Below, piece by piece: positions 47,901-56,660 of a DNA stretch of 64,000 bases (positions are counted from its first letter, which is position 1; every line of letters starts with the position of its first letter). The position numbers and the translations under genes are program-made. The stretch is taken from positions 1-64,000 of the forward strand of contig JAFSWZ010000025.1 in the NCBI GenBank assembly GCA_017450125.1, written 5' to 3'. Source of the stretch: Synergistaceae bacterium (lineage in GTDB: Bacteria > Synergistota > Synergistia > Synergistales > Aminobacteriaceae). The notes beneath the pieces are model-generated. The model was not told the DNA's origin. It searched no databases and worked only from the letters and a program-made list of their open reading frames with translations.

Positions 47901-49964
47901 TCCGGCGAACTCTTGAGGAAGCTGGGTCTCGACGCTAACTCTACTTACGAGGAAGTCCTTGAACGTTTCACCAGCGAACTTGCTCTCTTCAAGGACAGGC
48001 AGCAGAACTTCGCCAAAGCTATTGCCTCAGCTGGTACGGGCGACATAATGCAGTCCTCATCCATCAGCAAGACGGAAAGCTGTATCGACGGGCACAGGTA
48101 CATTTACGGCAAGGACAAGGCCTACGCTTCCGCCCTGCGGAACATACTTGCCCAGCTCAAGAGGTATGTTGAGCTCGATGATTTCGACAGCCGTATCTAC
48201 GTGCTGGATCAGGTCATAAATGCGGCGGGAAGCAGCATAAGCCAGATAGTACAGCAGCCCACGAGATGCAGCTACGAGTGCTTCTTGCCCGTCCTGAATA
48301 ACATTCTGCGCCGTGCAGTCTCCGAGAAGTCGCAGCAGTACGCAATTCCGCCGGAGCTGTCGTGCCTTGTCGCCGAGTGCATAAGGCAGGATCGTAGAGT
48401 TACGGCAGTCATTGAGGTCAAGAACAGCCTTGCCCGACAGAAGGCAATGAATGTCCGCGCGGAAGTTACCGGCCTTCCTGTTGGGGTAGTGTGCCGCAAA
48501 ACTGACATCGATTCCGTTATTTCCGGCGGGGCAAGATCCGAGTGTATACTGAGCATCGAGCTCCCCGAGAACTACGAGGACACGAGCATAGAGTTTCAGC
48601 TCAGGATTTTGTACCAGTACTACAGCATGATGCCTTCATCGGAGGACGGTCTCCCCGTGCAGGCGGCTCAGGGCGAATACAGGCCTTCCCTGCCGCCTTT
48701 GACGCTGAATTACAGGGAGAACTTCACGGAGATACCCAACCCGTTCTCGCATTACAGCAACGGGCACGGGGTTGATGACCCTGACATGGTGTTCGGGCGT
48801 GATGATGACATTGCCGGCATAATGAACAGGCTGTGCTCCGACGGCAAGCTGACGCGCGGCAGGTCAATAGCTCTTTACGGGCAGAAGCGCAGCGGCAAAA
48901 CTACGCTGCTTTATCAGATACGCAGGCGCATAGAGGAGGAGTTTGCTGGCCGTACGCTCTCTGTGGATCTGGGCAGTGTCGGGTCATACGGCTGGGAAGG
49001 CGGCTTCAACAGGGGCATGATGCACCAGATAGTGCGCGGGATACAGGACGATCTCGACTACGACGATGAGCTGTACGATGCTGCCTGCAGGCGCGGAATA
49101 ACTTTCCCTGACAACATCCTGTACGACGAGAATTACTCTGATGTCTTCAACGCCTTCATGAAGGAGTTTACCAGCTTCTTGGAGGAAGAGAGGCCGGGCT
49201 GCAGTATCGTGATATTCCTTGACGAGTTCACGTACTATTACAGCTACATCAAGGAAGGCAAGGTAGATGCCGCTTCGCTGGATTTCTGGAAGGCAATGTG
49301 CGAAGTGTACAAAGTGATACTCGTGATAGTCGGCCAAGACAGCATGACACAGCTAAAGCAGATGAGCCCTTGCGCCAATGCTCTTGCGGCGACAGAACTC
49401 TACCCTGTGCGCTACCTCAAGCCGGAACATTCGGAGCGTCTGATCCGCAAGCCGCTCGAGAAGGTACATGCTGGCGTAAAGATTGACGACGAAGCAGTCG
49501 AGAGACTTTTCCGGCTGACGTACGGAAGCGCGTACCTGCTCATGATACTGTGTTCCTGCATGGTAGATTACCTCAACGCGAACCTACTCTCCTCAGTGAG
49601 CCCCCAGATTGTCGACAAGGTAGCTGACGAGGCTTTCAGGACGGGCAGAATATCGCGCCAGCACTTCCAGCCCATGTACAATGACTCGCTGGGCGGGAAC
49701 GACCTTGACCACCTCGAAGCCCACGACAGGGAGAACTTGAGGCTTCTTGCGGCTGTTGCGTCGTCGGCGGGAGGGGATCATGAGGCATCGGTGTCGGACT
49801 TCTCCGGCCTGCTGGAGGACTGGGACGCGAAGAAGACCGACGAGATGCTGCAGGCTCTCGTGGACAGGGAGGTTCTGTGCTTCAAGGACGGCAGATACCG
49901 CATTTACGTTGGACTTTTGGAGGAATGGCTGAAGCATTATTATCAGGGAGGCGTATCGCTTTGA
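44913..49964 (+). CDS. Large RNA-binding-like, TPR and STAND/AAA NTPase protein
   Basis: The 1683-residue protein has, in order: a small Sm-like barrel candidate (about 5-55, GRSVVVYLKPDYEKIQGVLE); a helical region; a cold-shock-like domain (about 325-405: GEIVWFNRDSIYGHI, DDIFFHLYQ, AGLKVTFRLG) and a second degenerate one (about 420-490); a poly-Pro linker (571-576); TPR-like helices (about 578-760); a long helical region; a beta-sandwich (about 1165-1240); the NPFSHYSNG and FGRDDDI entry of STAND/archaeal-type ATPases with Walker A GQKRSGKT (1323-1330) and Walker B IVIFLDEF (1432-1439); and a C-terminal winged-helix-like end. It has a strong SD right at the purL stop. Domain names are by eye; the NTPase is sure, the others probable. 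Confidence 0.8.
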   Translation: MERQVIEMYAGRSVVVYLKPDYEKIQGVLELGKGDSIIVGGEAVIFEMVARVKLVDGDAAPSVPEETSAVFLGELEECFGRMKALPEEEVFSDAYFKKARPKTFGAQSETDKLMNKYKSAVRNHEDAPNSKRMAEIIRDAQLLWEEDRADAFAGKFWAFMLYLAGKKEESADVCMEVMDFGTAMAVYPSLKVAENAVREAAYQSMTPRIFAFVAGLDAKHLVPVLQSLFESVIANAHAEIDADYRRECFTHIAAISWKVLNFSGWQDKKELLSERNITSLKTWLDALPEAVRKTEPTPAEPHVSAHSGAEEKLDAKEEAVGQDTVFEGEIVWFNRDSIYGHIHSPAAGRCIEFSETLNRDDIFFHLYQTSDTELRRILLLNTQEVAGLKVTFRLGIKDDGRISAYDVKASCPLPEAKPVPDGMEEDGKIESFDKVKMAGRIISSSDGSKYGFEVSGVADPLLYVFLVYDPKVGGHPVKFVRTFVKNGQVQAEDIVSAAAGFPDEKLSNWERAGVLDKARKLVEDSPHDAADRSAKEGMRIDRVVHVRHIALDPYDPETAKKSPPAAGPVFVPPPPPPEDYYLAAKEAADRKNFDEAEQLYIKAVSRGDSRELAAGELLGLYRERSLFGKARDFLERYGDIFPDERRRSFWIQYYEASGEGYGELLRLYDESAAAYGDDKLDTKLAFIIKKARLQYRNSDFQAALAACDEGLSLTPNSGYQNLQASLKKIKALSLRALGRNEEAASLARELRRIPTFRADTDLMAILGTQKPDEEAAVNSFTLLPAFLQDKIRYISIDEKLHTEFVTEAGYKKGHYDSRGNLIDVRTEYRSLVAGSKPDDANPAKAERCFAIARYVYKFLACADSRETSSYPELSEEIITANAYKGLEHMLYHQLEQKHYDSARYYCLLMLKRPGSEKAEDWMRIFICSYFDSGLVWDRKRDKWTAEDLRALSRSSLKDSVDFDEFFGGLLSVAASGGSSITDQVLSILLYHPYPEYSGELLRKLGLDANSTYEEVLERFTSELALFKDRQQNFAKAIASAGTGDIMQSSSISKTESCIDGHRYIYGKDKAYASALRNILAQLKRYVELDDFDSRIYVLDQVINAAGSSISQIVQQPTRCSYECFLPVLNNILRRAVSEKSQQYAIPPELSCLVAECIRQDRRVTAVIEVKNSLARQKAMNVRAEVTGLPVGVVCRKTDIDSVISGGARSECILSIELPENYEDTSIEFQLRILYQYYSMMPSSEDGLPVQAAQGEYRPSLPPLTLNYRENFTEIPNPFSHYSNGHGVDDPDMVFGRDDDIAGIMNRLCSDGKLTRGRSIALYGQKRSGKTTLLYQIRRRIEEEFAGRTLSVDLGSVGSYGWEGGFNRGMMHQIVRGIQDDLDYDDELYDAACRRGITFPDNILYDENYSDVFNAFMKEFTSFLEEERPGCSIVIFLDEFTYYYSYIKEGKVDAASLDFWKAMCEVYKVILVIVGQDSMTQLKQMSPCANALAATELYPVRYLKPEHSERLIRKPLEKVHAGVKIDDEAVERLFRLTYGSAYLLMILCSCMVDYLNANLLSSVSPQIVDKVADEAFRTGRISRQHFQPMYNDSLGGNDLDHLEAHDRENLRLLAAVASSAGGDHEASVSDFSGLLEDWDAKKTDEMLQALVDREVLCFKDGRYRIYVGLLEEWLKHYYQGGVSL

Positions 49965-51448
49965 GCAGAGTTTTCGCAACTGGGACGCTGGCTTCCGGCT
50001 CGCAGATAATAGGACGCACGGAGCTTATCGACAGGATCGCAAAGTATCTGTACGACGACGGAAAGAATGTATCGCTTGTTGGTTTGCCGGGCTCGGGAAA
50101 AACATCATCGGCCTGCGAGGCACTGAACAGAATCGCGAAGAGGAAGGACTTTGACGGCAGGCACACACTGCTTCTCAAGACCAGCCTTGGGCTTTATGAG
50201 TCGTTCGAGGAGTACTGGAAGGGATGCGTGCTCGAGCTTTATGACATGGCTTCTGAAAGCGGCATCATCCACCATATTCTCGACAGGGAGCGTGATATCT
50301 TTGCGTCGGCATCTTCACTGCCCTACGGCGAGGTCAAGGCACACACTGAAACGTTCCTGAAGTGCCTGAAGAAGCTCGGCGTGAGGACAATAATATTTGT
50401 TGACGAGTTTGACGCGGCCGTAAAGCTCTTCGGCGGTGCCAGGCATTACTACGAGTTCTTCAGGGAGGCCGGTAGCGGAGAAAGGTTCAGCATACGCTTC
50501 CTGATAACCTCGCGCCTGCAGATCAAACGTATAGAGACGAACGCTTACGGCAATTCCACGCTCTGGGCAATCTTCGATGAAATAGGAGTGCACGAGTTCT
50601 CTGACGCAGAAATGGAGGATTACTATACTCTCCTTGAGGAATACGTCGTGCCTCTGACTGTCGAGGCGAGACAGAGAATCTACCAGACAGCGGGGCGTTT
50701 TCCTGCGCTCCTGAGCCTCATAGGCGACAGAATCGTGGACATGAGAGAACAAGGAACTGTGCCGGATGTCGAGAAAGTGATTGAGCAGGAGAGGGACGGG
50801 ATACTGAGAATCTTCAGCAGAGTGTTCAAGTGCCTGTGCGATGACAAAAGCGCGGCTCTGGTGATTCAGGCGGCGGTCGGACCTCGCTACAAGATAACTC
50901 CTGCGGAGATACAGACGCTGTCGGAGTATATGGGGTATATTTTCCACGAAGCAAAAGGCTTCTGGACGATAATTTCTCCCGAGTTCCTGAATTACCTCAG
51001 GTGTCAGAAGCTGAATGTCCCGATATGGCCTCAGCTCTCCGAAGCACAGGCTGCCCTAGTGAGGCTTGTCCGCGAGAAGCTGACTGAACATTTCGGCGTG
51101 GACAGGCACAACCTCGACGATGTCCTGATAGCGAAGAAACTTATTCCCGCCACAAAAATAGATCAGTACATCAGCGACCGGGACAACAACAGGAAGAAGT
51201 ACGGCGTGGAGTCTGACCTTCTGGATGTGCTGCCGATCGAGGGGCTTGCGAATATTATCAGCCAGTACTGGCCGGGAATTTTCTCGGAGTACTTCAAGGG
51301 CAAAGATTACGAGGGATACTGGAGACCCCGCTTCCTTGAGCTTGCCCGCGCGCGTAATCCTGTAGCCCACGCTCACCCGGACTACCTGACGGACGAGGAC
51401 ATCGCGAGGGTCAACGCGATATGCATTGAGATCATGGAGTGCCTGTAA
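49961..51448 (+). CDS. NTPase with C-terminal HEPN-like domain
   Basis: The 495-residue protein starts at TTG 49961, overlapping the stop of the previous gene (TTGA) with GGGAGG 9 bases before. It has an N-terminal GRTELIDRIAKYL entry, Walker A GLPGSGKT (41-48), Walker B TIIFVDEFD (143-151) and a sensor-like FLITSRLQIKR, i.e. an archaeal-ATPase/STAND-type module. The last ~130 residues are helical and end with RNPVAHAHPDYL, an R465-x4-H470 motif typical of HEPN ribonucleases or of catalytically dead HEPN adaptors (Swt1-type). Immediate overlap indicates the two NTPases work together. No other defence gene is adjacent, and the pair ends the transcript. Confidence 0.82.
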   Translation: MSRVFATGTLASGSQIIGRTELIDRIAKYLYDDGKNVSLVGLPGSGKTSSACEALNRIAKRKDFDGRHTLLLKTSLGLYESFEEYWKGCVLELYDMASESGIIHHILDRERDIFASASSLPYGEVKAHTETFLKCLKKLGVRTIIFVDEFDAAVKLFGGARHYYEFFREAGSGERFSIRFLITSRLQIKRIETNAYGNSTLWAIFDEIGVHEFSDAEMEDYYTLLEEYVVPLTVEARQRIYQTAGRFPALLSLIGDRIVDMREQGTVPDVEKVIEQERDGILRIFSRVFKCLCDDKSAALVIQAAVGPRYKITPAEIQTLSEYMGYIFHEAKGFWTIISPEFLNYLRCQKLNVPIWPQLSEAQAALVRLVREKLTEHFGVDRHNLDDVLIAKKLIPATKIDQYISDRDNNRKKYGVESDLLDVLPIEGLANIISQYWPGIFSEYFKGKDYEGYWRPRFLELARARNPVAHAHPDYLTDEDIARVNAICIEIMECL

Positions 51449-51456
51449 GCAGGACA

Positions 51457-51484
51457 GCTCCCGGCTTTTCAGGAGACCGGGAGC
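51457..51484. terminator. Hairpin between convergent NTPase and permease genes
   Basis: GCTCCCGG pairs with CCGGGAGC (8 GC-rich pairs, 12-base loop). The permease stop codon lies in the loop. There is no T-tract on either side, so termination is uncertain. Confidence 0.4.
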
Positions 51485-52386
51485 ATAATCTCTACGGCGA
51501 GGCCGTTCAGCAGCGAGTACGCAATCACGAACGCCAGATACCCTGCAAACTTCCAGCCAGCAAGAACGATCTTCAGCGCGCCTAAGTTCGTTATCTTCGT
51601 TGCCGGGCCGGTAATCATGAACGCAGACGCGCTTGCCATGCTCATGCCGTCAGCCAGCCACTGAATCAGCAGGGGTATTGTCCCGCCTCCGCAAGCGTAC
51701 AGGGGCACGCCGATTGTCGCCGCCATCAAGACCCCGAAGCCGTTTCTCCGTCCGAACAGACGGGCAAAGCTCTCTGCCGGAACATAACGCATGAACAGCG
51801 CAGTCAGCACTATTCCGAGCAGGAAATAGCCTCCAGTAGCACGGACATTCCGCCCGAAGTTCTTGATGTAGCGGATGAAGATGTTGGGGTCTGTGTCGCG
51901 GTTATGCGTCTCCCAGAAGCCGGAGAACGTGAAGAAGTCTCTGTGCGTGATTCTGTTGTAGAGGTGAACGGCAAGACCGGCCGCTATTCCGCAGACGAAG
52001 CACGACGCAACGCGCACAATCAACGCAGTCCGGCCAAGTGCAGTGCTGTAGATGATGAGCTGGGGATTGAGGAGGACTGATGCCATCATGAACGACGCTA
52101 ACCAGTCCTCACGCATTCCCTTTTCCCTGAAAGATGCGGCTATCGGAATCGTTCCGTACATGCACAGCGGCGACGCAATCCCCAGCACGCACGCCGGAAC
52201 AATCCCGAACAGGCTCAGCTTCTTCCCGTTCATCGACGCGAAGAGTGAGTGAATCTTCTCCTTGCCGAAGACTGAGATGAACGAGCCTATAGCCATTCCC
52301 GCCAGCCAGTAAGCGTAAATCTGCTCAAGCTGAACGGTGAAGTAGTACCAGAGATAAATAAACTCTCTGCGAAGAATGCTAGTCAA
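51469..52386 (-). CDS. ArsP/DUF318-family permease
   Basis: A 305-residue membrane protein with about eight helices. The paired motifs ASPLCMYGTIPIAASFREKG and GVPLYACGGGTIPLLIQWL (each with a Cys in C-[MG]-x-G), the ASFMMASVLLNPQLI segment and the ITGPATKITNLGALKI segment match ArsP_1 (DUF318/YraQ-like) permeases. Relatives export trivalent organoarsenicals; other substrates are possible. It overlaps the end of the secreted DUF362 gene by 8 bases, suggesting a functional pair. Confidence 0.82.
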   Translation of the reverse strand: MTSILRREFIYLWYYFTVQLEQIYAYWLAGMAIGSFISVFGKEKIHSLFASMNGKKLSLFGIVPACVLGIASPLCMYGTIPIAASFREKGMREDWLASFMMASVLLNPQLIIYSTALGRTALIVRVASCFVCGIAAGLAVHLYNRITHRDFFTFSGFWETHNRDTDPNIFIRYIKNFGRNVRATGGYFLLGIVLTALFMRYVPAESFARLFGRRNGFGVLMAATIGVPLYACGGGTIPLLIQWLADGMSMASASAFMITGPATKITNLGALKIVLAGWKFAGYLAFVIAYSLLNGLAVEIMLPVS

Positions 52387-53305
52387 CGCTCACAAAGTCA
52401 TACTCTCTGCTTCCGAGCCCGATTTCTGCGGCGTGCTCGACTGTGTGAATGCCATGACGTGATTCCATGCGCTTGATGAGGGATGAGCCGTCGGGGGCTT
52501 TGTACACCAAATCTACACATGCCTGATCAAGAGCGACCGGGTCAAGCGAGCCGAGTATTCCGATGTCGTGCATGTCTGGGGCTGAGGGGTTTCCGTCGCA
52601 GTCGCAGTCAACGGACAGGTGATTCATGACGCTGATGTACATGATGCGCTTTCCGCCGCCGAGAGAGTCGGACACTGCCTTTGCCGCTTCGGCCATTGAC
52701 TCGAGGAAGTCATCCTGCTTGTCGTACCATATAGAGCCGCTGTCCTTAGTGCCCGCCGTGTGAATGATGACTTTGCCGCGCGGTGAAGCAATACCGATGG
52801 AGATGTTCTTCAGCGCGCCGCCGAAGCCGCCCATTGCGTGCCCCTTGAAGTGCGTCAGAACCAGCACAAAGTCATAGTTCTTGAAGTGCGAGCCTACAAC
52901 GTCTTCTTTCAGGTGCTTTCCGCCTGTTACCGGCAGGGACACTTCACCTTCTTCGTCCATGATGTCGACGTTTGCGATCGCGTTGAAGCCGTGATCCTCG
53001 ATGACCTGGCGGTGAAGGGCTGTAGCTGACCTTGAGCCACCGTAGGCGGTGTTGCACTCGACGATTGTGCCGTTGACGCGCTTGACGAGCTCGCCGATGA
53101 GTGCCGGTGAGAGGTAGTGAGTATTTCCGGCCTCTCCGGTGCTGAGCTTGACGGCGACTTTGCCTTCGGGTGTGCGGCCTAGATGCTCGTAGATCGCCAT
53201 CAGTCCGGCGGGCGAGATGTCCTTAGTGAAGTACACTGCAGGAGCGGCGAAGGATGAGCCCGCCAGTGCGAGCACCAGCAAGAACGCTAACGAAAATTTC
53301 TTCAT
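52379..53305 (-). CDS. Secreted DUF362 protein
   Basis: The 308-residue protein starts at ATG 53305 with GGAAGGAG 8 bases before; a longer frame to 53350 lacks an SD. It has a signal peptide (MKKFSLAFLLVLALAGSSFA) and a DUF362 core (VAVKLSTGEAGNTHYLSP, VLTHFKGHAMGGFGGALKN, LDPVALDQACVDLVY). Some relatives are iron-sulfur or metal-binding proteins, but this one shows only two clustered Cys (CDCDG), so it may bind a metal or substrate outside the cytoplasm and feed the downstream permease. It shares the family with the cytoplasmic protein at 22559. Confidence 0.8.
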   Translation of the reverse strand: MKKFSLAFLLVLALAGSSFAAPAVYFTKDISPAGLMAIYEHLGRTPEGKVAVKLSTGEAGNTHYLSPALIGELVKRVNGTIVECNTAYGGSRSATALHRQVIEDHGFNAIANVDIMDEEGEVSLPVTGGKHLKEDVVGSHFKNYDFVLVLTHFKGHAMGGFGGALKNISIGIASPRGKVIIHTAGTKDSGSIWYDKQDDFLESMAEAAKAVSDSLGGGKRIMYISVMNHLSVDCDCDGNPSAPDMHDIGILGSLDPVALDQACVDLVYKAPDGSSLIKRMESRHGIHTVEHAAEIGLGSREYDFVSVD

Positions 53306-53406
53306 GAGAATTTCTCCTTCCGTGAAATGGATGGCCGGAAAATAACTCATGAACTGTGCTTTAGCTCAATAGGTAAATCGCACTGAATCTTCCTTGTCGG
53401 CTTTGG

Positions 53407-54252
53407 CTACCGCACCTCAATAACTCCCCTGCCGCCGGAAATGTAAAGCGTGCTCCCCACAACCATATTGCCCATGTCGCTCGCCATAAGCAGCGCGTAT
53501 TCAGCCACCTCTTCCGGCATCACAAGTCTCTTCGCCGGGTTGTCCCAAGAATAGATGCTCTCACCTTCCTGCCAGTTCTGCATGTCTGTCGCACAAGGCC
53601 CGGGAGCTATCGCGTTGACGATTATTCCATGAGGGAGGAGAACTTTCGCTAGCCCGGAGGTTATTGCCCGTACCCCCCACTTCGACAGCCTGTACGGAGA
53701 GAAGGCGGGTTCGAGCTCCGCCTGCGATGATATGTTCAGGATGTGCCCGCGTATGCCGTTCTCTATCATATACTTCGCGGCGGCCTGGCACATGAAATAT
53801 ACTCCCTTAAGGTTGATGTTCATGGTGCTGTCGTAGCCTTCTTCCGTGAGTTCAAGAAAGTCATTCAGCGAGGGGTTGTACACTCCAGCAGAGTTGACGA
53901 GAATGTCGATCCTGTTCCCTTCGGCTAGGCTCACTGCTTCAGCGAACTTGGCCTGCATCGACTTTACATCCAGCATGTTAATCACAATCGACTTACAAGA
54001 GCCCCCCCCCCCATTACGTAATTTACGCAGGCACTTCGACAGCTTCTCCTCGTTCGTACCGGCAATAATCACGCCTGCGCCGCTGTTCATGAACGCTTCA
54101 GCTATCGCCATCCCGATTCCTCCGCTCCCGCCCGTAATGAGAGCCGTCCTGCCCTCGAGCAGAGAACTCCTGCTAACGGGTTTCACTATCGGTATCAGCT
54201 TCTCCTCCTTAAAGAGAGTGATTGCCCTCTTAATCATTCTTGTTATGCTCAT
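53407..54252 (-). CDS. Short-chain dehydrogenase/reductase with an internal 11-G tract
   Basis: A 281-residue SDR: the cofactor motif TGGSGGIG (about 41-48), NSAGVYN (NNAG-like), catalytic Ser in ISSQAELE and YRLSK (Tyr-x-x-x-Lys). The substrate is unknown; the N-terminal ~30-residue extension is unusual. Between the cofactor motif and the Asp of NMLDV the coding strand has eleven consecutive G (codons G-G-G-G), a slippage-prone tract in a poorly conserved turn; a one-base change would truncate the protein. The start overlaps the sbcC stop, so it is the last gene of sbcD-sbcC-SDR. Confidence 0.85.
   Translation of the reverse strand: MSITRMIKRAITLFKEEKLIPIVKPVSRSSLLEGRTALITGGSGGIGMAIAEAFMNSGAGVIIAGTNEEKLSKCLRKLRNGGGGSCKSIVINMLDVKSMQAKFAEAVSLAEGNRIDILVNSAGVYNPSLNDFLELTEEGYDSTMNINLKGVYFMCQAAAKYMIENGIRGHILNISSQAELEPAFSPYRLSKWGVRAITSGLAKVLLPHGIIVNAIAPGPCATDMQNWQEGESIYSWDNPAKRLVMPEEVAEYALLMASDMGNMVVGSTLYISGGRGVIEVR
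54002..54012. repeat. Homopolymer of 11 C (11 G in the coding strand)
   Basis: Eleven consecutive C on the plus strand, inside the SDR gene, flanked by AT-rich sequence. Tracts of this length are typical contingency loci for phase variation and are also prone to sequencing error. Confidence 0.95.
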
Positions 54253-56660
54253 CTTGATACACCCGGCCCTTCCAGAATACTTACTCCTTCGTTCTTCGGG
54301 ATAACGTTTATCTGTGCGGCTATCCTCTCCCGCAATGCCGCAACGTGCGAGATTATCCCTATCATCCGTCCTTCGCGCCGAACCTCAGCCAGCGCGTCAA
54401 GTGCTGTGTTCAGTGTGTCTTCGTCCAGAGAACCGAACCCCTCGTCCAAGAACAGCGAATCCACCCGTGCCTTGCTCCCGGAAATCTGCGACAGTCCCAG
54501 CGCAAGCGCGAGGCTCACGATGAAGCGTTCACCGCCGGAAAGATTCTCTGTCGGGCGAATCTCACCTGCCTGCTCGCGGTCTATCACGCTAAGTTCAAGT
54601 TTATCGTTGTCAGGCGTTGGCCTCAGTGAATAGCGGCCGTTCATCCTGCGCAGGTATTCATTGGCGTTGTTGATGACGAGGTCAAGAGTTATCTTCTGTG
54701 CATAGATGCGGAACTTGTCTCCGTTGGCAGAGCCTATGTGCCCGCTCAATGCCGCCCAGCGTTCCGAACGGACCTTCTGCGCCTCGCACTCGCGTGAAAG
54801 CTCCTCAGCTCTGGCCTTCTGTCTTCTCAGAGTGTCCAGCTTCTGCGACAGTGCCGAAATCTCCCCGCTGAGAGTGATGATTTCCTCCTCCTGCTTCCTG
54901 AACAACGCCTCCGTCTCGTCAATCGTGCCCGTCAACGGCAGAGAGGCTTTGAGGCTCTCAAGTTCCGCCGTGATTCTCGCTGCCTCTGCGTTCTTGCCGT
55001 CGAGGCTGGCTTTCGTTGAGGCTGTCAGTGCCTGAAGAGTGCTTATGCTGCTGCGTGAGGCTTGAAGCTGATCCTCGAGCCTGAGAACACTGGCTGCCCA
55101 CTCTTGCGCCCGTCCGATAATCTCTCTTGTGCTGGACGCGCCCCTTATCCCTAGCGGACGGATTGCTTCGCAGACGGCTTCCCGTGAATCAGAAACTGTC
55201 TTCGTCTTGGCCGCAAGGTCTTCGCTGCATGATGTCAGGGCTTGTGCTGCCGCCTGCTCTATGCCGTACGCTGTTGTCCAGCTGTTCTTTGCTGCTTCAA
55301 GAACGTCTGCTGCTGTCCTGCGTTCTGCTTCCAGCCTCTTGTAGTCCTCTTCGAGCTTCTGCGTCTGCCTGAAGAGTGCCTCAGCTTCTGCGCGGGCTTC
55401 TGTTCCGTGAATGAGGCCGGGATGTACCACAGACCCGCACACGGGGCAAGGTTCGCCGTCCTTCAGCAAGGCCTGCGTCTCCGCGAGAACGGCCGCTCTG
55501 GTTCGTGCCCTCATGCCTTCTATTGCGTCATAGGCTTCTTTGAGGCGGCGTTCTGCCTCGTCAAAGATTGCCCGTGCCCTCTTGCCCTCTGCTACTTTAT
55601 GCGCTGTTGCTGCTCGCGCCTTCTGTAAGGCATCATCGGCACGCTTCACTGTTTCTTCGCTGATGAGCTTGTCGCGTTCTGCCTGCTCGTACCTGCTCAC
55701 TGCATCACGAATCCCTGCGAGCACAACATCAGCACTGTCGGTGATACCTCCCTTTAGGCGCGACAGTTCCTCCTCAACAGCAGGCACAGAGTCCATCAGG
55801 CGCGAGAGTGTCTCTTCATTCTGCGAAACGCTGTCCTGAAGCCTTCCGCACTCAGCGCGGCATCTCTCAAGGTCTGTAGTCATGCGTCCTATCTCCCGCA
55901 GAAGGTCTCTCTCTGACTCTGTCTTCCTGTGCTCAGCTTTTATGCGTTCAAGCAATGCTGATTTCGCCTCAAGCTCCGGGACAAGAATTTCCTCCGGCTT
56001 CTCCCCGAAAGTTGACCTCACTGCCTCAAGCTCGGTGTTCTTGTCCCTGAGTGCCTGAGCTTCGTCCTTGCTGCGGTCATAGACCAGACGAGATATTGTG
56101 CTGTAGATTTCCGTGCCGGTTATCAGCTCGAGAACTTTTGCGCGTCCGTTCTTGTCCGACGTAAGGAACACGTCAAAGTTCCCCTGTTCGAGCATCATCG
56201 CCCTCGTGAACCTCATGAAGTCCATTCCCGTAATCTCCGCAACTTTCTTGACTGTGTCATCATGACCCGACGTGATGGGGATTCCTTCCGCCTTGCCGGG
56301 TTCGTAGTGCTCGAGCGTATGTTCGGGAGTCTGGAGATTGCCGCTGCTCTTGAAGCCGCTTCTGTGCTGTCCCCACTTGCACGTAAAGACTCCTTCGGCC
56401 GCACTGAACGTTACATGAGCAAAACAGTCGCCTGTCCCTCTGGACATTATTTCGTTGGTGCTTGCGCTGATGCTGCCCAGTCTGGGAGTTTTGCCGTACA
56501 ACGCGAGGCATACCGCATCAAAGATAGTTGTCTTGCCCGCGCCGGTCCGGCCGGTAACAGCAAACAGTCCGTTCATGCAGTAAGCCTTATCCCGCAGGTC
56601 TATGCGCCATTCCCCGCGCAGAGAGTTGAGGTTCTTAAGGGCTATGGATAGTATCTTCAC
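54249..56660 (-). CDS. sbcC: Exonuclease subunit SbcC
   Basis: An 803-residue SMC/Rad50-like ATPase: Walker A TGRTGAGKTTIFDAV (about 36), long coiled coils flanking a zinc-hook CPVCG (about 408), the LSGGERFIVSLALAL signature and Walker B VDSLFLDEGFGSLDE near the C-terminus. With SbcD it cleaves hairpins and processes DNA ends. It is shorter than E. coli SbcC (1048), mainly in the coiled coils. It overlaps sbcD by 4 bases. Confidence 0.95.
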   Translation of the reverse strand: MKILSIALKNLNSLRGEWRIDLRDKAYCMNGLFAVTGRTGAGKTTIFDAVCLALYGKTPRLGSISASTNEIMSRGTGDCFAHVTFSAAEGVFTCKWGQHRSGFKSSGNLQTPEHTLEHYEPGKAEGIPITSGHDDTVKKVAEITGMDFMRFTRAMMLEQGNFDVFLTSDKNGRAKVLELITGTEIYSTISRLVYDRSKDEAQALRDKNTELEAVRSTFGEKPEEILVPELEAKSALLERIKAEHRKTESERDLLREIGRMTTDLERCRAECGRLQDSVSQNEETLSRLMDSVPAVEEELSRLKGGITDSADVVLAGIRDAVSRYEQAERDKLISEETVKRADDALQKARAATAHKVAEGKRARAIFDEAERRLKEAYDAIEGMRARTRAAVLAETQALLKDGEPCPVCGSVVHPGLIHGTEARAEAEALFRQTQKLEEDYKRLEAERRTAADVLEAAKNSWTTAYGIEQAAAQALTSCSEDLAAKTKTVSDSREAVCEAIRPLGIRGASSTREIIGRAQEWAASVLRLEDQLQASRSSISTLQALTASTKASLDGKNAEAARITAELESLKASLPLTGTIDETEALFRKQEEEIITLSGEISALSQKLDTLRRQKARAEELSRECEAQKVRSERWAALSGHIGSANGDKFRIYAQKITLDLVINNANEYLRRMNGRYSLRPTPDNDKLELSVIDREQAGEIRPTENLSGGERFIVSLALALGLSQISGSKARVDSLFLDEGFGSLDEDTLNTALDALAEVRREGRMIGIISHVAALRERIAAQINVIPKNEGVSILEGPGVSR

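Noticed and set aside
53357-53395. tRNA-like string (TTTAGCTCAATAGGTAAATCGC) between the secreted DUF362 and SDR genes
   Set aside because: It resembles a D-arm, but the D-stem does not close and no acceptor or T-arm can be paired with it. A chance match or a decayed remnant.
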